Of a stretch of 64,000 nucleotides of DNA, positions 29,635 to 42,033 are shown piece by piece. How positions within the stretch are numbered: the stretch's first letter is position 1; each line of letters opens with the position of its first letter. The notes beneath the pieces are model-generated. The model saw only the letters and a program-made list of their open reading frames with translations, made no database searches and was not told where the DNA came from. Both the position numbers and the translations under genes were made by a program. Source of the stretch: Halichondria panicea (taxonomy: Eukaryota > Porifera > Demospongiae > Suberitida > Halichondriidae); contig NC_087379.1 of the NCBI RefSeq assembly GCF_963675165.1, positions 2,670,201-2,734,200 of the forward strand, in the 5' to 3' direction.

Positions 29635-32600
29635 ATGGCAGCGGAGTTGAACTTGGAGACCATCCGAGAAAGTTTTGATCAGGTACGTAATAATAGCTGC
29701 TAGAGCTAGAGCTAGCTAGCTAGTGAGGCAAGGGGCATGCTAGATATATCTATGACATGCCCCTTATTAACCTGTAGCTACTAAGAGCATGATAGTATAA
29801 TGCATACACCCTAGGTCTATGTTGGTGGGTGAGTACTACCATGTTATTGTACCAGTAGAGGTCAGTACAGTACAGACGTATGCCTAAAAATATTGTCCTT
29901 GACTTTTCTTTGACATTGTGGCATTTTTATATAGCTAGCTAGATACGTCGAACGCAGACCTACTGGTTAGTGTGTATGTGTGTATGTGCAAGGGAGCACA
30001 GTTTGCTAGAGTTACAACTTGTAGCTTAAACCCTGATCAGATTTACTTCCTTATTAGTGGTTGATTATTTAATTGAGTTATAGTCACATTATTCATGGCC
30101 CGAACCCACCATAATGCATGGCTGTGTGTGCTTACTGTATGCGGGTATGTATATTTCACTTCGAGGATTTTGAACTTTGTCGACTAGCAGTCTTTTGGCA
30201 TGTGCATGCATGCGATATTTATTCGTGGGTATAAATGTTTGTGGTATAATTATGCTTTTAATCAGTGGAAAAACGCAAATAGTTCGAACTATACCAGCTA
30301 TACGGTACTTTCAGTAATGAATATTAGTACAAAGCTAGCTAACACGTTCGTGATCATTGTGTGGTCGAAGACATTAAATGAATAGATCTATTCACTAGTC
30401 TACAATGGCCGCAAAGATAACCCCCATGCATGTTGAGCTTGTTAACCCATGCATGCAAATTGGTCTAGTATGATGTGCCAAGCTTTATTGTCTTGTGTAG
30501 TGCCAAAACAGTTATTATCTATAACATAATGGACTGGACACATTTGGTCGCTTGTTGGTGTGTAAACTTCCTTTAAGAGTGGAGGCAGTTGTTATACTGG
30601 GGTAAGGCCGTCTTTTGACCAAATATAGTAGTTTGTCGTGCAGCAGTCAATGGTTACTGAAAGGGGAAGCTTGTTTCCATGGCTGAGTATTGTTGGTAAT
30701 CAGAGCAAGGTGTTTGTTGTGAGATTGATGGGAATCAGCGTAGATAGTAGAGGATTTCCCTGCATCAATAGTCTTTTCATTTTGCATGGTGTAAACGAAC
30801 TGTGAGAAGAAAGCTGTCTCTACAATAACTAGCTCAAAGAATAAATAGCCCTTGGTTTGGTTTGGTTGGAGGTTGATTTGGGCTGTTCATAGTGATCTAA
30901 ATGTACTGTAATTAAGGAGCTCCAGAAAGCAGTTTGAAATTGCGTGCTCAATTTAAATGAACATTTCATTCAACACACACACACACACACACACACGTAG
31001 TTTGATGCTGACAAGAATGGACACATCACAGCGTCTGAGATCGGAGCAGTCCTCAAAGCTTTGGGAGAGGATATCCCCGGCTACAAGGTCCGGGACATGA
31101 TCAAAGAAGTGGATATTGACGAGAATGGGACGGTCGAATTCGCTGAGTTCATAGAGGTCAGTGTAATGATAGTAGTTATGGCCGCCCGGGGTTGTTTTGT
31201 AGTTACATGTATACATGTACCTCAGCGTGTAGCCGCCAGATCGAGGTAAAGCTGTTTGTACCTGCATGTACATGGTGTATTCTCGCTTATAAATAATTTC
31301 GCGCTGAATTAAATACTGTGCCGGTAAAGGACCGAATCGATTTTGTGTTATGTTTCATGTTTAGTGCTTTGTTAATTTAGACTCTTATGGCTGTTTGCTT
31401 TCACAATAGCTACAAATCGCAGCATCTGGTCTCTGTATATTGTGTCGTGGTTTTCGGTCTGCTTTCCCTTTCATTGAAAGACAATCATTATGCACACTCA
31501 GCAGTTCTAGTATCAATCTCTCCTCCCCCCCTTTAGATGTACAAGAAAGTGAAGGCGGGTAAGACCAAGTTTGCGCTTCACAAGACAACTGAAGAGGCAA
31601 AGAAGCTGGTCACTGTCGGAGGTCTTTCTGAAGCTTCAGCTGAAGGTGAGGCAAATAATTATGGCTACTACTGATTCCCTGGTAATGTTAATATGGCTTG
31701 AGGCTTTTACGCAGTATAATAATGAGTTTGAGCCTGTCATGTACATGTATATAATAAGTGTACGTTGGCCTGAAGTGTACTGCAGTTTTTGTAAGTGACC
31801 AACGGTGTAGATGCATTTGAAAGGGTAATGTCACTTCATTTTGTTGCCCTTTTCTCCTCCTTATAGGCACCCAGCACTCGTTCTCTGAAGAGGAGAGCAT
31901 TGCGTTTGTGGACTGGATCAACTACCAGCTGGAGCAGGACCCTGACGTCGCATCACACCTCCCAGTGGCCGAGGAGGGAGAAGCTCTCTTTGCCGCTGTC
32001 CATGACGGAATCATACTATGGTGAGCCATATAGGTCTGCAGCAAATATTTAGCCTCGAATTTTTTCTGTGTCTCGAATGAGTTTATCTTACGCGTCATTT
32101 CAGAGTGCTCTCATATCACTGTGACGTCTAATCTCTATAAGCTGTCGTTGTATGATAGATTTACCTACTCTTTTACACACAGCAAGCTGATCAACACATC
32201 AGTGGCCAACACAGTTGACGAGAGAGCCATCAACAAGACCAAACTAAACGTATTCAGGATACAGGAGAACCAGACGCTTGCTCTAAACTCTGCCTCTTCC
32301 ATTGGGTGCAACATCATCAACATTGGGCCCCAGGACATCATGGAGGGTCGTCCACATCTCATCCTGGGCCTCCTATGGCAGGTCATCAAGGTAAGCCCCC
32401 CCCCCCCTACAACTATGAAACTATAGCCAAAATACTGCTCTTACTTAGGTGTTATGTTGTGATTTATGTAGATTCTTTGTGTACATATAAGTTAATTATC
32501 AGCCGGTAATTACCACCTTCTAATTTGGCATGCAGCAAGATCGCATAATTTAATTATTGTACACTCCTATTCAATTATGCTCATTAGTCTCATGCTCGAT

Positions 32601-34729
32601 ATATTACTTGTAAGCCCCGCAGTTGCCCTATAGTATCAGCACTAACCCACTGTGCCCCACCTGTGATACATCACTTTACAAACTGAGGTCATGAGGTATT
32701 GAGCAACCTCTGTACGTGTAGCCACAAAATCACCTGGATACCCTACAAGTGTTCCCCTAGAATTTTACCTTTTATGGTCACAATCAACTAGCCAGAAACA
32801 TTTGGCAAAGGCATCTACACCTTCACTGTTTGGCTGTGGGAGGGGTGTTACATTAGGGTAATAGTTGGTTGGTGTGATTCCTTTGATCAGCTACAAAGAG
32901 TCAATACATGTAAATGTATAATCTAGCTACAATAACATAGTTTATGGTCTCTATGGTCACGTTTTGTGGGTTTGTTGTCGCATTAGCAAAAGGGTATTTG
33001 TATTTTGTAATTAGTACTTACACTTATTTCTTACTCCCTCAGATTGGACTGTTTGCCAAGATCTCTCTGCAGAACTGCCCCAATCTGGCCGTACTACTGC
33101 AAGATGGTGAGTGGAGTATAGAGGCAAACTACTAAGTACAGCTAGCTTTGTCTAATGACTGTCTTACGTGTACAGTAACGTCGCAATACCTCATGTGTCC
33201 ACTGATGTCTAAATATTTATACCAATTTCATTTCTATGTGAACACCTTACAGGTGAAGATCTGTCAGACCTGCTCGCCCTTTCTCCTGAAGAGATTCTCC
33301 TCCGTTGGTTTAACTACCATCTGGAGCAAGCTGGCAGCTCTCGAAGAGTCCGAAACTTTGGCAAAGACATCAACGACTCTGAGTGCTACACCATTCTGCT
33401 CAACCAGATTGCCCCCGAGGACAGCGGTGTGGACATGTCTCCCATGAATGTGAGTGAGGGTCACTACATGTGTGTAGTATCTAGGGGGGGGGGGTGTCAG
33501 TAGCTGTTTGTGTAGCAGAGAATGGAGTAGAATGACAACAGAATAGTAGAATGTAGAGGATGGAATATTCAGTGTTCTATCAGGGCTGCTGTATATGCAT
33601 GTAGCATGTAGTATGTCTGCTATGCTTTATAATCTAAATAGGAGTATTCATACACACAAACACACATGCACTCACAGGAAAGTGATCCTGACAAGCGTGC
33701 AGAGCAGATGTTGAACCAGGCCAACAAGATTGGGTGCAGAAAGTTTGTCCGACCCAAGGACGTGGTCAAGGGCAATCAACGTCTTAACCTCGCCTTTGTC
33801 GCTCACCTCTTTAACACCTTCCCCGCCCTCAAGGCTCCCGAGGATGGTCTCCCGGACTTTGACCTCGGTGATTACGGAGAGACTCGCGAGGAGAAAAGTA
33901 AGTGAACCACGCTACGCACAATACAGGCTATGTGCATTAGTTAAGCTATAATAGTTAGTGGCTTTATTTGCTACTTGCTTGTTCAGTTCCTTTGAATGCT
34001 GTTCCTGATCACCGAAGTTTGTTGTGGCCTTTTTGCTCGTTTGTTTTATCGTACATCGCATTTCAATATTTCTCTCTCCAATTACCTTACCTCGAGCTTG
34101 TTTTGTCCCCAGCATTCCGTAACTGGATGAACTCGATGGGAGTGGACCCCTTCGTTCACAGCCTTTACAAAGACCTCAATAATGGCCTCGTCCTTCTGCA
34201 GGTGAGCACTGGCTGAAATAATTAAACTGAAATATTTATCTACAGGTAGTTATTTTTGATTAGTCTTTATAGTCTTTGTATGATTATAGTCCTCGACCCT
34301 TGGAAACATAATATATATGGGTACCTATGTTAACAAACCTGTACTCCATTTGCTCTTCAGCTGTTTGACAGGATCAAGCCCGGTATTGTGAACTGGGATA
34401 AGGTGAACAACAAGGAATCCTTGAAGAAGATGGGTGGAAACATGAAGAAGCTTGAGAACTGCAACTACGCTATCGACATTGCCCATCAACTCAAGTTCTC
34501 TCTCGTGGGTGTGGGAGGCAAGGACATCTTTGATGGCAGCAAGCTCACCCTTGGTAAGTAGTTAGGTTTCTGATATAGTAGTGGCCACAGCAAAGCGTGA
34601 ACATAATTTGTGGGTAGCTTGCCCTGGTTACTTTGTATGTACCTGGCTCTAATTGTTGGTTTTACAACTTCCTCTGTAGGCTACATGTAGCTTTAATTCA
34701 GTGTTCTGTATCTTTTACTGTACGTACAC

Positions 34730-34769
<40 letters not shown>

Positions 34770-36120
34770 GCACGCACACAGCTGTTGTATGGCAGGCGAT
34801 GCGTGCGTACACACTCTCTGTGCTCCAGAAGTTGGCCAAATCTGACAAGCCCATCTCTGATGCTGAGATTGTTGCCTGGGTCAATAGCACTCTTGAAGCA
34901 GCTGGAAAGACATCTAGAATTTCTGGATTCAAGGTAAGTGCAATACAATGTTAGTGCATGTAACTTATCGCAGTATGCTAATCATAAACGTGCCGTTACA
35001 CTGTACGTACAGTTCAATAATGCCGAGTACATATCATACTCGAACTGGGGTTAATCATGTCCTATGAATTGGTGTGTATGTATTGCTCTCATTGCTGGTT
35101 CCTTTCTTTCACAGGACGCAGCCATCACTACGAGCATGCCTGTGTTTGACCTGGTGGACTCCATCAAGCCTGGTGCAGTCACCTATGACGATATTAAACA
35201 TGACACTGATGAGGAGGTGTGTTACTTTATCAATGGTAGCTTTGTTATGTGTGAGCTTCGTGTACAGTTAGGATCTAGCTACCAAAGTTGCTCTCATTAC
35301 CCAGTACTCTACAAGTCCTCTTATGACATTATTATGCTCATTATTGAAGTATTGTGCTAGAGACAATTTGGCGAATAAAGGTGTGGCTGTTATAATTATG
35401 CCTCAGTGCGCAATGAAGTACAAGTAAGAGTTTCTATAGGCTGTCACGTTTTCTTGGATTTGTAAAATAATGCTTCGTTCTCGAGTTAAGCCTAGTTTTG
35501 CTTACTTGGAATATGCCATTGCAGTCTTTTCAGAAGAGTGCGTAGCAAAACTTGTTCACCGAGTGTTGCTACTCAGTTAGCTCTGCACTAGAAGGCTAGC
35601 TATTGGTAGCTGCAAGAGTCAGAAGATAGCTGCAAGGCTCTGCTGATGCAGCCATTTTAGACTTGAACTTTGGCATCGATCGTTTTTAACAAGAATTATG
35701 GTCGATCATTACCCACTCTTTTGAGTTTTGCAAAAAAATTAATGTAGTACTGTAGCTTTATGTTATGCATTTCCACCGAGGCATCAGCACTCGCGGGCGG
35801 TGCTTTCATTATTTATAGAGGTGGCCTTTGTGGGGGGGGGGGTTGATTTGTACCGTTTTTTGGGGACCTGAGTGCCTGACCTTTTGTCAGAGGTGGTCAT
35901 TGGAGGTGCATGTTTCACTGTACATGCATGTAGATGAGTTTTACTGTTGTGATTGTTTTTGCTCCAGACTATGCTGAGCAATGCCAAGTATGCCATCTCC
36001 ATGTCTCGTAAGATTGGTGCTCGTGTGTACGCCCTCCCCGAGGATCTGGTCGAGCCCAACCCCAAGATGTGTCTCACCGTCTTCGCCTGTCTCATGGCCC
36101 GGGCCAAGCAAACCAAGTGA
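29635..36120 (+). CDS. Plastin C: intact plastin/fimbrin actin bundler
   Basis: Thirteen exons join in continuous phase to about 614 residues, close to the usual plastin length: 29635-29682, 31001-31156, 31537-31645, 31867-32020, 32183-32390, 33043-33106, 33253-33449, 33678-33897, 34113-34201, 34361-34553, 34782-34933, 35115-35216 and 35968-36120. The EF-hand pair (residues about 17-68) has two canonical loops, [12 protein letters not shown] and [12 protein letters not shown], so calcium control is expected. Four CH domains follow. Typical plastin blocks are [39 protein letters not shown] and [18 protein letters not shown]. The last exon ends with RAKQTK and a stop. Copy C is the best candidate for the conserved cytosolic function. 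Intron 1 (1.3 kb) and intron 12 (0.75 kb) are the longest. Confidence 0.93.
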
Positions 36121-36363
36121 ACACTGAACTTTAGGTTACTTTTATAATTATAATGTGTTTTGTGCTGATGGTGTGAATTGTAGACTCTAGCTTTGTACGT
36201 GTCATAATCAGTAGCCATTTAGCAGTGTTAGGGATAGTTTCTTTAATTATAAAATGGACCTTCCGTTTGTATCATTCTACATTATTTTAGTTTAGATTTA
36301 CGTCATTCGAGATAGTAGTAATAAAAATTAACACTATGTACGTGGAGAAAAAGCAATAATTAA

Positions 36364-39300
36364 TTAAAGTTTACTACACGTAGCCATTCTATTATTGTAC
36401 ACTGATGAAGTAAGATTCCAAAAGCTAGAGCACTCCTTTCCTTGAGTTGTCAAAATGTGTAGACACTTGTCATTGTTGGTTACCAGGTAGCGGACGAGAG
36501 GGGGCATTATCCACGAGAGAGGGAGGCAGTAGTTGAGCTTTGAATAACAGACACCACTGTCCAAGTCCCTGAAGGAACAATAATTGCATGAATCATGGAG
36601 TTTGTTCTGTTAACTAGTTTTCCCACAACTCAAATAATTGTTTCTGCAGTTAAAATTAACACAATAATAGTCATACTGAATGAAGTATACCGTAACTGTT
36701 ACTAGGATGTTTTGCGAGCATCAAACATATATGCGAATTAATCAACCATCGCAACAATAAAATCGCAAAACCTAAATTAGTACTGGTAAATACACACGAT
36801 CCTTGCCAGAACGCAATAGTTAGATGGCAAAGGGTCATGTTTTTCTGTTGATTTGGCTCATTCGCAAAGGTTTTTTCACCAGATTCCAGTGGAATATTTT
36901 GTGGGTGAAAAAACCGTGACCAAAAACATGATGCTTCATAATGCATGCTTACTTTGAGTTACTGACGGCCATTCCCAGTGGTTCCCCAGTGACCGTGTCC
37001 ACTACTAACCCTCCACTCATGCCCGGGAGAAGCACAGCTGTGGTTACCAACATCACCACACGGCCTCCATCACTGCACACAGCCTTGATCACGCAACCTC
37101 TAGTCAGGAGAGGAGAATGGTATCCCGGTGTGTACGGGTCTTGACATCCGTATCCTATGATAGTCACACTCCTCCCTTCAATGGCCTGGGGGTGTTCTTT
37201 GAAGCAACTGCTGTAAACTTTGTCTGGTGGAGATTTGGCGTCTGGAGATTTCGACGCAGTGATTAGTGGATGAGAATGGTGGACGGGCATTGACAGTTTG
37301 AGGAGAGCACAATCTGGTATTGGGTTTGTGAAGATGACTTGTGCTTTGAATGATTCACCGCTTTCAGTACGCACGGTGATATCTGTAGTTGGCAATCGTT
37401 GTCATTGGGTTGTATAGATTCAGAATTGATTAGTAATAACAAGTAATTATTGTCATAGGTTTTAGATCTATGGTAGCTTTTTGGACATACCAATGCATTT
37501 TGGGAGTTCCTGCTATAGGGTAAAAGAAATACAAAACCGAATGGTACTAGACTATGCATTTATGCGTATGATGCACCTTTGTCGTTATTGACGACATGAT
37601 GACAGGTTAGGACCACAGTGTCAGAGAGTAGCATACCAGAAGCCCACTCACCACCACTCATTACCAACACCACTGCTTCTCTCAGGCTCTGGGGAGATTC
37701 TTTGTCAACAGTCAGATCTGGAGGAAACAGCAAAACAGTACGGTACAAACTCGGACCAACATACAAGATTAAATTTACGGTTGAAGTACATATTGAATTT
37801 TCACTACTCACTGTTTATCAAAAATCAAATGGAAATCTCCCAAGGTTAGATCTTACATTTACCTTGTGCAATTGGATGGGTTAACTGCTGGAGCAATTTT
37901 CTACTCAAACCACTACTACCGTGGAGGGCCTGCCACATTGAGTGAGCCGAGCAAGCTAGAGACAGTCCAGAGGAATGACCATTCCCGGATAATAAACCTG
38001 TATAATATGTCAATAGAGCACTTTGGTCGAGGAGCTTGTAAACAATACAGTCACCGATGTACTATAATTAAGCCATAGATCATGTAATGTAATGGTTACA
38101 TGACCATGCATTAACAGTGGCCACATCCATAGGAAAAGGCGGTATGTAGTACTTGCTCAACCTCTAATTTTGTGATCGCATAGAATCACTGCATTACCTG
38201 CAATGACCATTCCCAGCACATTGATGACTCGGTTAGTATCGCAAACTGTTGTAGCTTCTGCCACAATAATTGCACCCTCACTACCACAAGGTAGACTGGC
38301 ATCAGTCACTAACACTCCATTTCTACTCCCCAGTACTTTACAGACAGTTCCAGGTGATTGGCAGTTGTAGAACACCTCAGGACAGAACGCTCCAAAGGGG
38401 GTACCAATAGCAACGACGGACTGACCCAGAGCAGGTGGCGAAAAAGTGAAACACAATCTGTCGGTTAATCTGAAAACAAACGATATTGTGTGGGTGATAA
38501 TCATTTTTCTGCCATATACCAGGTGGAGGTATCAATAACATATCTAGAGTTTGTCTTAAAAGAAGGATAATTGAGCTCTTTCCGAGCTACAGAAAAACAA
38601 ACATTAGCCAAATAATCTAAAGAGCCAAGCTAGTTACGATTGCACGGGATTGACCTAGGCAATAGTGTAGCCTCAAACAGTCATAACGGTGCATCTTCAT
38701 ACATGTACATACATCAGCTAAGTCTGTACTACTAAACGCACGGTCACAATGTACATTACCTTGCATCCGTTGAAGTGGTGAGTTTCAACAGTACCAGACA
38801 AGAGAGTGGGATCAGCAGAGACTCTGTGAGGGTTGTTGGACTGTCACCTTTCTCTCCAATGGCTGTTCTCCAGTGAGATAGAGAGTGAAGTTCTTCTCTT
38901 AGTAATACTAACACATCCTTCATGAGACACACGTTTGCAATAGAAGCACTCATCTGGCATGTCTTCGTTGACTGTATATTTATGATGAATAGACAGCAAC
39001 GTAGAGTGACAGTGGGTCGTAAGAAACAAGCCATAAACTTTGGTACTCTAACGGTTACTATTAATACTAAAACTAAAACTACAATTATAAGTATTTTAAG
39101 GGTAGTAAACTAGTTGTTGGGTGTGGCCCAAGGCCCAATTCTGGACATACGCTCACGATCATGTAGGTGCATGAGCGTCCAGGGTAGGTACAATGTAGTC
39201 AAAAGTATTAAACTCACTGAATCACAGGCCCTCTGCACAAGCACGACAAACTGCGGTTCTTGAATGGACATGTCACCACGAAATTTCCATGATACCTGCT

Positions 39301-39502
39301 CTGTATCTAAGAATTGGATCTCCAGTACCTCACTGAGCCATGAGGCCGTGGTAACCATGAGTACGTCCCCATTGCCATCCACCGCAATAATGAACCCACT
39401 AGCACTCAAAGGAGAAGAGAATTGCTCCCTTGAGGAGTCAGTGGAGAGTGGAGGAGTTGGTGAGATTGAGATGAGCACTGAAGGATGGAGCAACATTGCC
39501 AT
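36364..39502 (-). CDS. TYSND1: TYSND1-like peroxisomal leader-peptide-processing protease
   Basis: TYSND1 is a trypsin-like protease that removes the N-terminal PTS2 leader from, and trims, peroxisomal beta-oxidation enzymes. Six minus-strand exons in phase give about 508 residues: 39502-39218, about 38953-38760, 38469-38198, 37717-37577, 37382-36953 and 36568-36364. The N-terminal half has the family block GQSVVAIGTPFGAFCPEVF. The protease half shows the catalytic triad: His in LTCHHVV, Asp in PDCALLKL and Ser in LLPGMSGGLVVD. The last exon has SKLNYCLPLSWIMPPL, matching the family end, and the protein finishes in SKL, the canonical PTS1 peroxisome signal. The start is the first ATG after the 65-bp palindrome, but the frame stays open upstream, so the true N-terminus is uncertain. 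The exon 2 acceptor is also uncertain by a few codons. Confidence 0.87.
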
Positions 39503-39520
39503 AGCAGAAAACTGATGAAG

Positions 39521-39585
39521 ATACCTCAGGAGCCCCGCCCACATTCCCCATAGTATGGGGAATGTGGGCGGGGCTCCTGAGGTAT
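39521..39585. repeat. Perfect 32-bp inverted repeat upstream of TYSND1
   Basis: 39521-39552 and 39554-39585 are exact reverse complements separated by one G. Each arm carries the GC-box GGGCGGGGCT. It begins 19 bases before the TYSND1 ATG, so it lies in the 5' leader or core promoter. Confidence 0.9.
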
Positions 39586-39619
39586 GGGCCATACCGCAAT
39601 GTTTGCTAGCATCAAAATG

Positions 39620-40330
39620 TTCCTTCCATGCAAACAGCTTGCTCAGCCAATTGATCAGCAAAACTCTGCCTCGACAATTGAAACTGATCAACCCGATAAC
39701 CCTGCAAAGAAAGCCAGGATGCAGCCATGCAGGCTTGAAGATAGCTCTTCCTTTGGAGCGTTCTGTCCTGAGGCTGAGGGCCGAGGTGTTCTACTTGCAA
39801 AGGTTTTTCACGCGCAAAATATACTAATAGCTCATTTCTTGACTGCATGATAGATGCTTAGCTCAAATTCCAGTACTGTTTGTTGGTATCAAGTTGGCTA
39901 CCAAGTTCATTATGGCTGCGATCGACAACCGTTGAATGATAATTGTTCTTTCTAGCTACACGAGTGACAATCGCCTGGTGGCCAAAAGATATGGCGTTTT
40001 CCTCTACGACAGGTAGATAGTCAGGAGCGCACAGGCTACAGTACATCTAGATGAACTATGTTTGTTTCTTTAGCACCCAAGGCGATCACTGTTGTACATC
40101 GTAGAAAGATTTTGTTTGAGCAGTACACAATGTAAGCTAATGTGTGGAAAGTCACGCTCGTACATTTTACAAATGTGTGTGTGTGTTGCATCGTGCTCAT
40201 AGATCACCTCCAATTGATCAGCAAAACTCTGCCTTGACAATTGAAACTGATCCGCAACCCGATAACCCTGCAAATAAAGCCAGGATGATGCCATGCAGGC
40301 TCGAAGATAGCTCTTCCTGGACTTCCAAGC
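39620..40330. repeat. Direct repeat pair with an inverted fragment of TYSND1
   Basis: About 110 bases at 39646-39750 (from CAATTGATCAGCAAAACTCT to GATAGCTCTTCC) recur at 40208-40317 with few differences. Directly after the first copy, CTTTGGAGCGTTCTGTCCTG (39752 on) followed by GGTGTTCTAC matches TYSND1 exon 3, but in the opposite orientation to that exon. The block is a patchwork of local duplications with no intact gene. Confidence 0.65.
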
Positions 40331-40905
40331 TCTGATGTTGATCGACGAATATTATAGAATCAATCTTCAAGGCATAGTTTCGCACTTATTGTTTAACAGT
40401 GTATTTCAAAAGCTCCATTTTGATAGCAAAAACTTGGGTATGGTATAAAAAAACACTACTAACGTTTTGGCAGGATTAGTGAAACATCTAATGGTCTATG
40501 AGATAACTTCAATAATTCATTAAATCAGAACTCTGATACATACAAAATACACAGGCTATTTATACAAAAACAATACTAGAAAGAACCTTCTAGAACAATA
40601 GTACAGAAATGACTAAATAAGAACATGAAACCACTAGAACTAACACAACACAGTATTTACGGAATCACAGGTTTACAGTACAGTATTTACGGAATCACAA
40701 GTCTTTATCTTAATGTTAGTTCCATGTCGTAAGGATACCACATTTCCTCCCCTGTTAAATGTTAGTGTACCCACCATATCGATCAGGCCTGTTGCGATTT
40801 CTTTGCCCTTTGCGGATATTGTCGAGCTGTTAATGCACCAGTCGAGGGTGACTCATCAGGTGGGGTCGGAGACGGATCAGTTGACTGATCAGGGGAAACT
40901 TCAAA

Positions 40906-41893
40906 GTCAAAGACAGATGGTACTAATGACATCAAAACGATGATAGAAGAGATGAAGAGGGAAGTGATGCAGTCTAGGAAAGAAATAAAAGAGGAACTAA
41001 GTGTAATTCGAAAATTGTTGGAACCAAGGCTTATTAAAAGGCCTCTTCTAGAGCAGCGTGGTGATAAAGTTGTCAATGGGAGTCAGACAAGAATGATGAT
41101 GATGCGATCTCCTCTTCTGGTTTACATGCACCTGAGACGAGTGACACCAGTAGGAATGAGTCACTTAAAAGTACTGCATCATCGTCGCCAGTAAGAATAA
41201 CCCAGACCCAAGAAATCCCTGGCTATGTGACCAGTAAAGGTCCCGCAGATTTTAAGGCGTGTGTAAGACCACTGAAGGAACATTAGTCACACTCACTCCC
41301 AAGAAACGTGAGTTGGGAGACAATGAAAAATTTTTTGAAAACACTCCAGAAGCCCTCGAAACGAGGAAAAGCAAAGCAGCAAGTAAAGTCAAGCAGCTAG
41401 TGAGGGAATGCCGAGAGAATCAGAATGTGTGCAGTGACGAGTCATTGAGTCCTCCACCATTTAAGAAAAATAAACCACAGGATGGCAGTAGTGAGAACAA
41501 GCCTCTGCCACGTAACAAACGTAAAAAAAAGGCTACATCGAAAAAAACCAAGGCGGGTACAAAGAACAAAGAATCTGTGAACTCACAGGACAACAATGAT
41601 GATCCTGAGACGAGTGACACCAGTGGGATTGAGTCAGCTACATCGAAAAAAACCAAGGCGGGTACAAAGAACAAAGAATCCGTGAACTCACAGGACAACA
41701 ATGATGATCCTGAGATGAGTGACACCAGTGGGATTGAGTCAGCTACATCGAAAAAAACCAAGGCGGGTACAAAGAACAAAGAATCCGTGAACTCACAGGA
41801 CAACAATGATGATCCTGAGACGAGTGACACCAGTGGGATTGAGTCAGCTACATCGAAAAAAACTAAGGCGGGTACAAAGAACAAAGAATCCGT
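40906..41893 (+). pseudogene. Captured non-retroviral coding fragment inside the LTR element
   Basis: Sandwiched between two copies of the retroelement 3' end, this segment reads as coding on the opposite strand to the element. It begins with a charged helix (MIEEMKREVMQSRKEIKEEL). After frameshifts comes a Ser/Thr/Asp-rich part containing ETSDTSRNES. Then comes a frame with LTPKKRELGDNEKFFENTP and basic stretches. It ends in tandem repeats of a 35-residue unit. It resembles no gag, pol or env part I know. At least two frame changes and stops (for example TAG after VRPLKEH) show that it no longer encodes one protein. Source gene unknown. Confidence 0.6.
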
Positions 41894-41897
41894 GAAC
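41531..41897 (+). repeat. 105-bp coding-phase tandem repeat, about 3.5 copies
   Basis: The unit encodes 35 residues starting ATSKKTKAGTKNKESVN and ending DTSGIES. The copies are almost identical (only a few substitutions), so the array is young. The last unit is cut at the junction with the duplicated LTR piece. Confidence 0.9.
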
Positions 41898-42033
41898 TAA
41901 CACAACACAGTATGTGAACTAACACAACACAGTATTTACGGAATCACAGGTTTACAGTACAGTATTTACGGAATCACAAGTCTTTATCTTAATGTTAGTT
42001 CCATGTCGTAAGGATACCACATTTCCTCCCCTG

